From: Streptomyces sp. NBC_01264
Lineage (GTDB): Bacteria; Actinomycetota; Actinomycetes; Streptomycetales; Streptomycetaceae
Assembly (NCBI RefSeq): GCF_026340675.1
Contig: NZ_JAPEOX010000001.1
Span: forward strand, 6,076,001-6,140,000
Length of the DNA stretch: 64,000 bases
Direction: 5' to 3'
The notes under the pieces were generated by a model. It ran no database searches and was not told where the DNA came from. It was given only the letters and a program-made list of their open reading frames with translations. A program made the position numbers and the translations under genes. Below are positions 56,109 through 64,000 of this stretch, piece by piece. Each line of letters opens with the position of its first letter. Position 1 is the first letter of the stretch.

Positions 56109-57284
56109 CTAGTGCAGGGCTGACTTCTCCTGCCAGTCCGTCCAGGACAGGTTCCACTCGGCGAAGCCGTTGCCGGGGGATACCGTTTCCTTGCCGCCCG
56201 TGACGTCGAAGACGTCGCCGATCTGGGCTTGGTCGTAGAACCACTTGGCGTCCGCCGTCTTCATGCCGATGCAGCCGTGGCTCCTGTTCGCCGAGCCGAT
56301 GTAGCTCTCCGCCCATTCCGCCTGGTGCGCGAACGTGCCCGAGACCGTCAACCGCATCGACTTGTCGACCCACTGGTCGTAGCCGGTCAGGCCGACCGAG
56401 GCGGCCGTCATCTTGATCTTTCCCTCCTTGGCCATCAGGGGCATCTTTCCGCTCCACGTCGGCGTCTTCGCCGGATCGCCCGCCGTGATCGGGATCGACT
56501 TCAGCACCTGGCCGTCACGCTCCAGCGTCAGTTCGTGGGCGGCGATGTCCACCTTGGCTATCTGACTCCTGCCGATGGTGGCGGAGGTCGTGTACGACTT
56601 CGTCAGGTAGCGGCCGTCTCCCGTGGCGACGCCCGACAGGGGGGCCTCCAGCGTCACCTGGGTGCCCGGCTTCCAGTACTCCTTCGGCCGCCAGTCCAAG
56701 CGGTCCTTGCCGGTCAGGGTCTCCGTCAGCCAACCCCGCGAACCCTCGGTGCCGTTGTTCGTGGTCACCTTCAGCCGCCGCTCGATCGCGGCCCTGTTCC
56801 CGGCCGCGACCTTGTGGTCGAAGGCCAGGGAGAGGGGCTTGCCCACGCCGACCGTCGTGCCGCCCGCGGGCAGCACCGTCACCGTCTCCGTCTGCTCCTT
56901 GGAGGGTTTGAGGGTGTGGAAGGTCGACTCGGACGCGGTCTCCTTGCCGTCCTGAGCGGCGGCCGTCGCCCTCACCTTGTATGCGGTGTCCACCGCCAGA
57001 GCCTCCTTCGGGGTGAACACCCCGTCCGCGAGCGTGCCCTCGGCCGGCTTCCCGTCGGGTCCGGTCACGGTCAGCGCCGTCAGCGTGCCGTGGTCCACCC
57101 GCGCCGTGAGCGGCCCGTCCGGCTTGACGTCCTTCGCCCCGTCAGCCGGTACGAGGGTCAACTCGGCCGCCGGGCGGGAGGACTCCGAGGCGTCCCCGGC
57201 GCCCCCGCACGCCGTCACGGACAGGGCGAGCGCGGCGAGCAGGGCCGGCAGTGCGTACGGTCGGATTGTCGCTGCCTTGCGCAT
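56109..57284 (-). CDS. L,D-transpeptidase lipoprotein
   Basis: 391 residues, ATG at 57284 with GGAGG. Lipobox SVTACG, two Ig-like domains (about 40-240), then a YkuD domain with the catalytic SHGCIGMK at about 345-352 and a C-terminal extension. It makes 3-3 cross-links in peptidoglycan at the cell surface. Confidence 0.95.
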   Translation of the reverse strand: MRKAATIRPYALPALLAALALSVTACGGAGDASESSRPAAELTLVPADGAKDVKPDGPLTARVDHGTLTALTVTGPDGKPAEGTLADGVFTPKEALAVDTAYKVRATAAAQDGKETASESTFHTLKPSKEQTETVTVLPAGGTTVGVGKPLSLAFDHKVAAGNRAAIERRLKVTTNNGTEGSRGWLTETLTGKDRLDWRPKEYWKPGTQVTLEAPLSGVATGDGRYLTKSYTTSATIGRSQIAKVDIAAHELTLERDGQVLKSIPITAGDPAKTPTWSGKMPLMAKEGKIKMTAASVGLTGYDQWVDKSMRLTVSGTFAHQAEWAESYIGSANRSHGCIGMKTADAKWFYDQAQIGDVFDVTGGKETVSPGNGFAEWNLSWTDWQEKSALH

Positions 57285-57513
57285 GGGTGGGTGAACCTCC
57301 GGATAGCGCCCGGGTCTTGGGACCGGGATGCCCGGTATGAGGCCGGTCCGCCCGGCCTCGGTTTCAGCCGGGACGGGATTCGGGACGATGGGGGACCAAA
57401 GTCCTGCAACCTGGAATTTATGGGCCATTCGGCTGGAACCCCGAATCCACCGCCGACGTCCTGACCAGTGCGAGCTCACACGGGGACGTCGATCTGGGGA
57501 GTTGAGACAGCAC

Positions 57514-58341
57514 ATGGGGTTCATGACGCGTACGCGGATGCGGGGTACGAAGGCACGGATCGCCGTCGCCGGAGCGGTGGTGGCGGTGGCCGCGACGGCA
57601 TGGGGAGTGACGGCGGTCGTGGACCCGGGTCACGAGACCAACCACCAGAACGTCTCCCGGCAGACCGACGACCCCGCCCAGGGAGGCGGCGAGCCCCAGG
57701 CCCCCGGGAAGCCGGGCGGACAGGTGCCGGACGGCATAGCCCACGCGTCGGAGAGCGGCGGCGACGCGGTCAACATCACCATCGACGACGGGCCCGACCC
57801 CCAGTGGACCCCGAAGGTGCTGGAGGTGCTGAAGAAGTACGACGTGAAGGCGGTCTTCTGCATGATCGGACCGCAGGCCAAGGACCACCCCGACCTGGTC
57901 AAGAAGGTCGTCGCGGGCGGGCACCGGCTCTGCGACCACACCACGGACCACAACACCGGGATGGACAAGAAGCCCTTCGCCTACCAGCAGCAGCAGATCC
58001 TCGACGCGAAGAAGCAGATCGAGGACGCGGCCGGCGGGGCCAAGGTGCAGTACTACCGGGCCCCCGGCGGCGCGTTCACCCCCGAGAGCCGGGCCCTGGC
58101 CGCCGCCAACGGCATGCGCCCGCTCGGATGGAACGTCGACACCAAGGACTTCAGCAAGCCGGGCGTGGCCGCGATCGTGGCCGCGGTCAAGGCCGAGATC
58201 GGCAACGGCCCGACCGTCCTCTTCCACGACGGCGGCGGCGACCGCACCCAGAGCGTCGCGGCGCTCGACCAGGTCCTCGCCTGGCTGAAGGAGCAGGGCC
58301 GGCCCACCGGCTTCCCCGTGGTCACCGGCCCCAGCGCCTGA
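57514..58341 (+). CDS. Polysaccharide deacetylase
   Basis: 275 residues from ATG 57514 (ATG 57523 possible). N-terminal signal anchor (RIAVAGAVVAVAATAWGVTAVV), then a NodB domain: NITIDDGPD (catalytic and metal Asp), DHTTDHNTG (metal His pair), RAPGG, and LFHDGGG. Removes N-acetyl groups from wall polymers or chitin-type glycans; divergent from the L,D-transpeptidase gene. Confidence 0.93.
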   Translation: MGFMTRTRMRGTKARIAVAGAVVAVAATAWGVTAVVDPGHETNHQNVSRQTDDPAQGGGEPQAPGKPGGQVPDGIAHASESGGDAVNITIDDGPDPQWTPKVLEVLKKYDVKAVFCMIGPQAKDHPDLVKKVVAGGHRLCDHTTDHNTGMDKKPFAYQQQQILDAKKQIEDAAGGAKVQYYRAPGGAFTPESRALAAANGMRPLGWNVDTKDFSKPGVAAIVAAVKAEIGNGPTVLFHDGGGDRTQSVAALDQVLAWLKEQGRPTGFPVVTGPSA

Positions 58342-58479
58342 CACGCCGTCCGGTGGCGAACGGGTGAGGGTCGACGCCCCGGCGCCGCACGAGGTGTTCC
58401 CTGGTCGCGCACGCAAGCCCGCACGCAGGCGCGTACGCGAGCTCGTGCGCGAGCCCGTACGCCCGACCAGGAGGTCTCC

Positions 58480-58809
58480 GTGGCCATCGCCCCAGGGAAG
58501 CTGTCCGACCCCGTCGTCGGCGCCCTCGTCAGCGCGGTCAACGCGCACGACAAGGCCGCCTTCCTCGCACTCCTGACCGCCGACGCGACCATGTCCGACG
58601 ACGGAACGGAGCGCGACCTCAACGAGTGGATCGACCGGGAGATCTTCGACTCCGGCGGTCACATGGACGTCGAGTCCGAGTCCGACGGCGGCCGCACCCT
58701 GACCGTCGGCTACCGCAACGACACCTGGGGCGAGATGCGCACCTCCTGGCGGTTCGTCATCGCCCCCGGCGGAGGCCGCATCAGCCGCTTCGAGACCGGT
58801 CAGGCGTAG
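58480..58809 (+). CDS. SnoaL/NTF2-like small protein
   Basis: 109 residues, GTG at 58480 with AGGAGG ahead. VVGALVSAVNAHDKAAFLALLTADATMSDDG then WGEMRTSWRFVIAPGGGRISRFETGQA fits a SnoaL-like fold. Function unknown. Confidence 0.85.
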   Translation: MAIAPGKLSDPVVGALVSAVNAHDKAAFLALLTADATMSDDGTERDLNEWIDREIFDSGGHMDVESESDGGRTLTVGYRNDTWGEMRTSWRFVIAPGGGRISRFETGQA

Positions 58810-58919
58810 GAGCCGCGGGAGGCCGGGGGGACGGCAGCACGGCCCGGGTGTCCATCCCGTACGGGTGAAAGGGTGCCCGGGGTCGTTCCGGCCCGCCGGA
58901 GGGTCCCGTTGGGCCGGGC

Positions 58920-59540
58920 ATGAACCGCACGCGCACCGCCGCCCTCGTCCTCGCCGCCGTCGCCGCGGCCCTCGCCCCGGCCCTCGCGGCCACCGCCGCG
59001 GACGGTACGGCGTACCTCCAGGACCCGAGCGGCGGGGAGAAGGCGATGAAGTCGATGTGGACCAAGGACGACATGCACAAGGTGGAGGCGCAGTTCCGCT
59101 TCATTCCCTCGATCCAGTACAAGACGGTCATGCGCCGCGGCCCCAAGGGCGCCGAGGAGTACGAGCGCAAGGCCCCCGACCCCAAGACCCTGGCCTGGGA
59201 GCCCGCGTACGAGTTCGCGTGGTCGGTGGCGGATTCGCAGGGGGTCAAGAAGGTGCTGACGACCAAGGACGGCAAGCAGGTGCTCGTCCTGCACGCGGTC
59301 CTGCGCGACGCCCGGCGCGCCGAGGTGGCCCAGGTGCACCAGGAGCTCAAGAACCGGCCCGCGACGGGCCGTACGAAGGTTCCGGGCGGCAAGCGCGTCG
59401 CCTGCGACACCGGGACCTACACGGTGGAGTGGTCGGTCACCCGCACCGGCTACGGCACCCTCAAGGGGTCGCTGCCGTGGGACTCCAGCTGCGAGCAGTA
59501 CCGCACGGCCTTCACGCCGCGGAACCAGGGCGCGAGCTAG
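58920..59540 (+). CDS. Exported protein of unknown function
   Basis: 206 residues, signal peptide (AALVLAAVAAALAPALAATA). The mature part is charged, with two Cys (VACDTG, DSSCEQ) probably in a disulfide. No family recognised. Confidence 0.8.
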   Translation: MNRTRTAALVLAAVAAALAPALAATAADGTAYLQDPSGGEKAMKSMWTKDDMHKVEAQFRFIPSIQYKTVMRRGPKGAEEYERKAPDPKTLAWEPAYEFAWSVADSQGVKKVLTTKDGKQVLVLHAVLRDARRAEVAQVHQELKNRPATGRTKVPGGKRVACDTGTYTVEWSVTRTGYGTLKGSLPWDSSCEQYRTAFTPRNQGAS

Positions 59541-59778
59541 CCGGGGCCGGATGAAGGGCAGGGGCCCGGGCCGAGGCCGGGGCAGGAAGTGGGCCGGCCG
59601 CCCCGCGCGCCTTGTGGGCGCTTGCGGGCGACTGGGCCTCGGCCTTGGATCAAAGCCGTACCAGCCATGATGCCGCCCGGGGTGCGGGGCGGCAGGGGGC
59701 GAAGGTCCCTTTGCGCGGGGGCTTTCGGGGGTACTTCCGCATCGGCGGGGAGCCGTGTCGCGTCTGCGGCGGCCTGTG

Positions 59779-61089
59779 TCAGCGCGCCTTCTTGGCCTCG
59801 TTCGCCTTGGAGGCGATCTCCTCCAGGACGGCCTTCGGGTCGCCGGAGGGGTCCACGGCGCGGCCGATGTTGCGCTTGATGGTGTCGCTGATGACCACCC
59901 AGGACGGGTCGTTGACCGGGTAGAGCTGCGCACCGCGCAGGGCGTTCAGGAAATGCTGGTCGTTCTCGTCCATGCCCGAGGAGCCGGCCATGGTGCGGGA
60001 GGCCGAGACGGTGGACGGCAGCAGGTGGTAGCGGCTGGCGAAGTCCGACAGGTTCTTGTCCCGGTAGACGAAGTCCAGGAACTTGCCGATCTCGTCGCGG
60101 TGGCCGTTCTGCTTGAAGGCCATCATCCAGTCGGCCACGCCCACGTTCGGCGGGACCTGTCCGGTGTTCAGCGTGTCCGAGACGGGCATGGCGACGGCGC
60201 CGACCTTGATCCCCTTGTTGCGCGCCTCGTGGGCGAGCTGGGGGTAGCCGTTGAGCATGCCGACCTCGCCGTTCACGAAGCCGGCGAAGGCGTCCTTGCG
60301 GTTGAGCTGCGACGGGGGAGTGGGGCCGAGCAGCCCGGGGGTGACCAGGTGCTGCTTGATCCACTTGAAGGTCAGGATGTTCTGCTCGGAGGCCAGGCTG
60401 TAGTTGCCGCTGCTGTCGGCGTAGCCGCCGCCGTTGCTGAGCTCCCAGATCATCGCCTCGGCGTGCGCCTCCTCCGGGCCCAGGGGCATGGCGAACGGGG
60501 TCGTCACCCCCTTGGCCTTGAGCGCCACGGCCGCGGCCTTCAGGTCCAGCCAGGTCTTGGGCTGCCAGCCGTTCTTGGAGTCCTTCGGGATGACCCCGGC
60601 CTCGGTGAACAGCTTCTCGTTGTAGAAGAGCAGACGGCTGCTCGCCACGAAGGGCAGGCCGTAGAGGGTGTTGCGGACCGAGCCGGCGTCGGCGAGGGGC
60701 TGGAGGAAGTTCGCCTCGGCGCTGACCGAGAGGAGCTCGGGCGCGGAATAGAGCTCGCCCTGCGCCGCGAAGTCCGAGTAGCCGCCCATGAGGGCCATGT
60801 CCGGGGCGTTGCCGGCCTTGACCATGCGGGAGACTTCGCGGTCGATGTCGGCCCACGGCAGGAGCTCGACCTGCACCTTGATGCCGGGGTTCGAGGCGGT
60901 GAAATCAGCCGTCACCTTGTCCCAGAAATCCTTGGAACTGTTGGTCGCGGTGTCGCCGTATTCGGCGGCGACGAGGCGGAGGGTGCCGCCGTCATCAGCG
61001 CTTCCGCCGGAGCTGCCGCAGCCGGCCAGCGGTATCAGCAGACCGAGCACGACCGTGGTGGCGGCCGCGCTGAAGATTCTTCGTCGCAC
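59779..61089 (-). CDS. Orphan sugar-binding lipoprotein (ABC type)
   Basis: 436 residues, GTG at 61089. Lipobox LAGC, then SBP family 1 fold (VTADFTASNPGIKVQVELLPWADI, YGLPFVASSRLLFYNEKLF, AFAGFVNGEVGMLNGYP). Binds a sugar or oligosaccharide; no permease or ATPase genes are nearby, so it must use a transporter from another locus or act as a sensor. Confidence 0.93.
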   Translation of the reverse strand: MRRRIFSAAATTVVLGLLIPLAGCGSSGGSADDGGTLRLVAAEYGDTATNSSKDFWDKVTADFTASNPGIKVQVELLPWADIDREVSRMVKAGNAPDMALMGGYSDFAAQGELYSAPELLSVSAEANFLQPLADAGSVRNTLYGLPFVASSRLLFYNEKLFTEAGVIPKDSKNGWQPKTWLDLKAAAVALKAKGVTTPFAMPLGPEEAHAEAMIWELSNGGGYADSSGNYSLASEQNILTFKWIKQHLVTPGLLGPTPPSQLNRKDAFAGFVNGEVGMLNGYPQLAHEARNKGIKVGAVAMPVSDTLNTGQVPPNVGVADWMMAFKQNGHRDEIGKFLDFVYRDKNLSDFASRYHLLPSTVSASRTMAGSSGMDENDQHFLNALRGAQLYPVNDPSWVVISDTIKRNIGRAVDPSGDPKAVLEEIASKANEAKKAR

Positions 61090-61387
61090 GGGTGGGTTCC
61101 CCTGATTTTCTTTTGAGTCGCGTTATTACTTATGAGTTGCTCCGGGCTAGGTGTCCCTCCATGGCCCGTTGGCCGGAATTCTCTCCTGAGGGAGGGCGAT
61201 TGGTTCCATTGGGTCGGCACTTGTGGTCAATGCTCCAACTGCGGCATTTCCGAATGGTGTTTTCCGATATGTGATCAACAATTCGGACGCGCGTAGACAT
61301 GCCGAAACGCCCGTTTCCGGCCATGGAGCGCGGCGGAACGGGCGTGAGGGGCGGGAGCGGGCTTCCAGGGGGAGCGGCGGGCGGGAC

Positions 61388-62005
61388 TCAGTCCGCGAAG
61401 TCGCCCGCGTACGGATCGGGCTCGCCCGTTTCGGGATTGCGCCCTTCCTGCCAGCGGCGCTGGGCCTTCTGCCAGTGCACGAAGCTGAGGTGGCCGCCGT
61501 CCCAGAAGGTGATGCCGACCGGGCTCACGTCGAACTCGTCGTTGCAGAGCAGGTAGAGGAACTCGGCCATGCCGTACGGGTACACCGCGAAGGAGTCGGC
61601 GGTGTGCCGGCCGACCACCAGGACGGGCCAGAGGTCGGGGTCGGGGTCGGTCGTCAGCCAGCACAGGATGTCGGAGCCGCCGGTGACGCCCCAGGCCAGG
61701 ATCGACTCAGGGTCCACGTCGAAGGCGGCCCGGCCGCCCTCCGCCTCCCAGACCTGGCGGGCGTTGGCCGTCTCCTCCGCCATCTGCGCGGGGTCCCACT
61801 GGAGTCCGGGCTTGGGAAGCGGAAGCAGCACGCTGGCCTCGCCGTTGATCGAGCCCGCACCGAAGCGGCCCATGAAGGCGACGTAGTCCGAGGGGAACCG
61901 GCTGCCCCAGACGGCCTCGGCCGCCTGCCAGTCGATGTCCTCGTCGGCTCCGTGGGTCGCCGGCATGATCTGCTCCAGCGCTTTGACGCGCGCGTTCTCG
62001 GTCAT
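61388..62005 (-). CDS. SMI1/KNR4 family protein
   Basis: 205 residues, ATG at 62005 with GGGGAG. WQAAEAVWGSRFPSDYVAFMGRFGAG is the SMI1/KNR4 N-terminal block. Many members are immunity proteins of polymorphic toxins; no toxin is visible here, so it may be an orphan immunity or housekeeping protein. Confidence 0.88.
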   Translation of the reverse strand: MTENARVKALEQIMPATHGADEDIDWQAAEAVWGSRFPSDYVAFMGRFGAGSINGEASVLLPLPKPGLQWDPAQMAEETANARQVWEAEGGRAAFDVDPESILAWGVTGGSDILCWLTTDPDPDLWPVLVVGRHTADSFAVYPYGMAEFLYLLCNDEFDVSPVGITFWDGGHLSFVHWQKAQRRWQEGRNPETGEPDPYAGDFAD

Positions 62006-62064
62006 GCCGCTCCCCTGCCACCCCAGCTCAACCGCCCCAACCTACCGCCGGTGCGGGGTGGCGC

Positions 62065-62511
62065 CTAGCGACAGGTGAGACGGACCCGGAGCGAGGAGCC
62101 GACGTGCAGGCCCCAGGTGGCCATGGCTCCGGCCTCGGCCTCCAGGACGTGGCGGGCGCGCAGCCGGGGGAGGCCGAGCCGGCCGGGGGGCATGGTGGTC
62201 AGTGCGATGACGGTCAGCCGGCGGTCGAGGTGGGCCACGTCGATGGCGAAGCGCATCCGGAAGGTGTGCACGCTCGAGGCCGGGGTGAGGAGCATCGCCC
62301 CTTCGATCCCGTCCCGCCCGAGCAGCCCCCGCGTGCGGGCCCGGTAGGAGGCGGCGACCTCCAGGGGCACCTCCACCGCCACCGGTACCTCCACCGGCAC
62401 CGCCACGGCCTCCGGGTCCTCCAACGGCTCCGGGTGGCCCGCGAGACCCGCCCGCCCCCGGTCGACGCGGAGCGTCCCCGTGCCGTCCCGCCACCGCTCC
62501 CTGTTCCCCAT
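62065..62511 (-). CDS. DUF192 protein
   Basis: 148 residues from ATG 62511. ARTRGLLGRDGIEGAMLLTPASSVHTFRMRFAIDVAHLD fits DUF192. Function unknown. Confidence 0.88.
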   Translation of the reverse strand: MGNRERWRDGTGTLRVDRGRAGLAGHPEPLEDPEAVAVPVEVPVAVEVPLEVAASYRARTRGLLGRDGIEGAMLLTPASSVHTFRMRFAIDVAHLDRRLTVIALTTMPPGRLGLPRLRARHVLEAEAGAMATWGLHVGSSLRVRLTCR

Positions 62512-62758
62512 GCGGGCCACCCTAGGGGGCGTCCTGCCGATCGGGCCGGGCTCCGGCGTCAAGCCGGCGCACCGGAGGGGGTCCCCCGGGGGAGGGACGG
62601 CCGCGCGTTGCTCCGTACGGGCTCCCGGCGGGGCCCCGCAAGGGCTGTGGGGGCCGTCCCGGCTCTGCGCAGTGCGCCGGTACGGCTGCGGAGAGTAATC
62701 GTGTCGCGGTGGTGCGCGCAGCAGGCTTTACGAAGGGTTATGGTGGAACCCCCCCCTC

Positions 62759-62798
62759 GGGCCGGTCCGTATCCCCCCCACGGACCGGCCCGTTTTTT
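62759..62798 (+). terminator. Strong intrinsic terminator, upstream gene unknown
   Basis: GGGCCGGTCCGT (62759-62770) pairs perfectly with ACGGACCGGCCC (62780-62791), followed by six T. There is no T tract in the other direction, so it ends a forward transcript; but no forward protein gene exists between 62512 and here. Confidence 0.9.
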
Positions 62799-62851
62799 GT
62801 TTCCGCGCAGTCGCCGCGCAGTCCCGGCGCAGCGCCGGGCAAAGGCGCAGG

Positions 62852-63889
62852 TCAGCCCCGCTGGGCCCAGATGTTGGCGCCGGGGGTGGACACCGCGAAG
62901 GAGTCGATCTCCTTCAGCTCCTGCTCCGACAGCGGTGCGCCGGCCAGGGAAGCCACGTTCTCCTCGAGCTGCTTCACGCTCGACGCGCCGATCAGCGCCG
63001 AGGTCATCCGCTCGTCCCGCAGCACCCAGTTCAGTGCGAGCTGGGCCAGCGTCTGCCCGCGCCGCGCCGCGATCTCGTTCAGCCCGTTCAGGCGGCGCAC
63101 GACCTCGTCCGACAGCAGGTCCGGGTTGAGGGACTTGCCCTGGGTGGCCCGCGAGCCCTCCGGGATGCCCTTGAGGTACTTCCCGGTCAGCAGGCCCTGC
63201 GCGAGCGGCACGAAGGAGATGCAGCCCATGCCGGCCTCCTCCAGGGTGTCCAGCAGGCCGTCGTCCTCCGTCCAGCGGTTGATCATGGAGTACGAGGGCT
63301 GGTGGATGAGGGGACGCACGCCCATCTCCCGCAGCAGCCGGGCCGCCTCGGCCGTCTGCTCGGCGGTGTACGAGGACACGCCCACGTAGAGCGCCTTGCC
63401 CTGCTGGACCGCGGACGCCAGCGCGCCCATGGTCTCCTCCAGCGGGGTGTCCGGATCGAAGCGGTGGGAGTAGAAGATGTCGACGTAGTCGACGCCCATC
63501 CGCTTCAGCGAGGCGTCCAGCGACCCGAGCAGGTACTTGCGGCTGCCCCACTCGCCGTACGGCCCCTCGCGCATGAGGTAGCCGGCCTTGGTGGAGAGGA
63601 CCAGCTCCTCGCGGTGGGACGCGAAGTCCTGCGCGAAGATCTTGCCGAAGTTCAGCTCGGCCGAGCCGGGGGGCGGGCCGTAGTTGTTCGCCAGGTCGAT
63701 GTGGGTGACGCCGAGGTCGAAGGCCCGGCGCAGGATCGCCCGCTGGGACCCGAGGGACTTGTCGTCGCCGAAGTTGTGCCAGAGGCCGAGGGAGATGGCG
63801 GGGAGCTTGAGGCCGCTGTGGCCGGTGCGCCGGTAATCCATGGAGTCGTAGCGCGAGGGCTCTGCCTGATAGGGGTTGTTTTCAGTCAC
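62852..63889 (-). CDS. Aldo/keto reductase (YghZ/MgrA-like)
   Basis: 345 residues. MDYRRTGHSGLKLPAISLGLW, catalytic DLANNYG (Asp, Tyr), KAGYLM (Lys), FYSHRFDPDTP (His), and the NADP loop near ALIGASSVKQLEEN. Resembles E. coli YghZ, which reduces methylglyoxal and L-glyceraldehyde 3-phosphate. Confidence 0.93.
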   Translation of the reverse strand: MTENNPYQAEPSRYDSMDYRRTGHSGLKLPAISLGLWHNFGDDKSLGSQRAILRRAFDLGVTHIDLANNYGPPPGSAELNFGKIFAQDFASHREELVLSTKAGYLMREGPYGEWGSRKYLLGSLDASLKRMGVDYVDIFYSHRFDPDTPLEETMGALASAVQQGKALYVGVSSYTAEQTAEAARLLREMGVRPLIHQPSYSMINRWTEDDGLLDTLEEAGMGCISFVPLAQGLLTGKYLKGIPEGSRATQGKSLNPDLLSDEVVRRLNGLNEIAARRGQTLAQLALNWVLRDERMTSALIGASSVKQLEENVASLAGAPLSEQELKEIDSFAVSTPGANIWAQRG

Positions 63890-64000
63890 GTTGTCCTCCC
63901 TATCACGGACTTGTGACAGGACCGAGTTGGGTGCCGGATCCCGTCGCGCAGTAATGTGGCGGACCTGGGGGGATCACCGCATTCCGCACGGGGGAATCGC

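Overview
The window is high-GC actinobacterial DNA and almost certainly comes from a Streptomyces chromosome. Supporting this are strong third-position G/C, GTG and TTG starts, many one-component regulators next to their own operators, a DasR-type (dre) chitinase promoter, a WhiJ/AbaA-type trio (XRE regulator, DUF397, anti-sigma-like ATPase), an ECF42 sigma factor with its DGPF partner, and several copies of known Streptomyces dispersed repeats. No tRNA, rRNA, CRISPR array, prophage or intact insertion sequence was seen.

Layout. 1-6.3 kb: the 3' part of GTP-dependent PEP carboxykinase, then a reverse-strand operon of solute-binding protein, TelA-like protein, solute-binding/VWA lipoprotein and a small membrane protein. 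6.4-16 kb: small hypotheticals, a translationally coupled atypical polyprenyl synthase and heme oxygenase-like protein, an alanine-type aminotransferase, a PTS EIIC with a tiny DeoR HTH protein, a macrodomain protein, a DUF4386 membrane protein facing its TetR regulator, and an F420-type nitroreductase. 16-21.7 kb: a YdcF membrane protein behind an 11-copy 8-bp tandem repeat, then a D-amino-acid salvage cluster (N-acyl-D-amino-acid deacylase, D-serine-dehydratase-like enzyme, IclR regulator, RidA). 21.8-28.9 kb: a secreted lamin-tail protein, a transmembrane Ser/Thr kinase, a LysR regulator, a DoxX protein, an M14 carboxypeptidase and a GH18 chitinase.

29.2-40.3 kb is a Tad/Flp pilus locus: CpaB, TadZ/CpaE, two TadE-like proteins, TadA, TadB, TadC, a histidine kinase/response regulator pair, Flp pilin, a TadG-like protein, a lipoprotein and an OmpA-domain protein. 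Next comes the WhiJ-type trio (40.4-42.2 kb), and then a patchwork of oxidoreductases and gene remnants (42.2-45 kb) ending at an HxlR regulator. 45.6-47.3 kb is the ECF42/DGPF operon, with a visible candidate autoregulated promoter and a dispersed repeat inserted in frame in the sigma gene.

47.4-64 kb holds a secreted His-rich protein, a collagen-like protein with a C-terminal SH3 domain, a TetR/NTF2-like pair with twin operators, DUF1992, a quinone oxidoreductase, a 5'-truncated SGNH esterase, a TetR/MFS efflux pair, an L,D-transpeptidase divergent from a polysaccharide deacetylase, small secreted or SnoaL-like proteins, an orphan sugar-binding lipoprotein, SMI1/KNR4 and DUF192 proteins, a strong orphan terminator and an aldo/keto reductase.

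The best candidates for an under-described system are the SBP-TelA-VWA operon (1.7-6.3 kb), the coupled polyprenyl synthase/heme oxygenase pair (7.6-9.5 kb), the Tad locus with its built-in two-component system and OmpA protein, and the collagen-SH3 protein.
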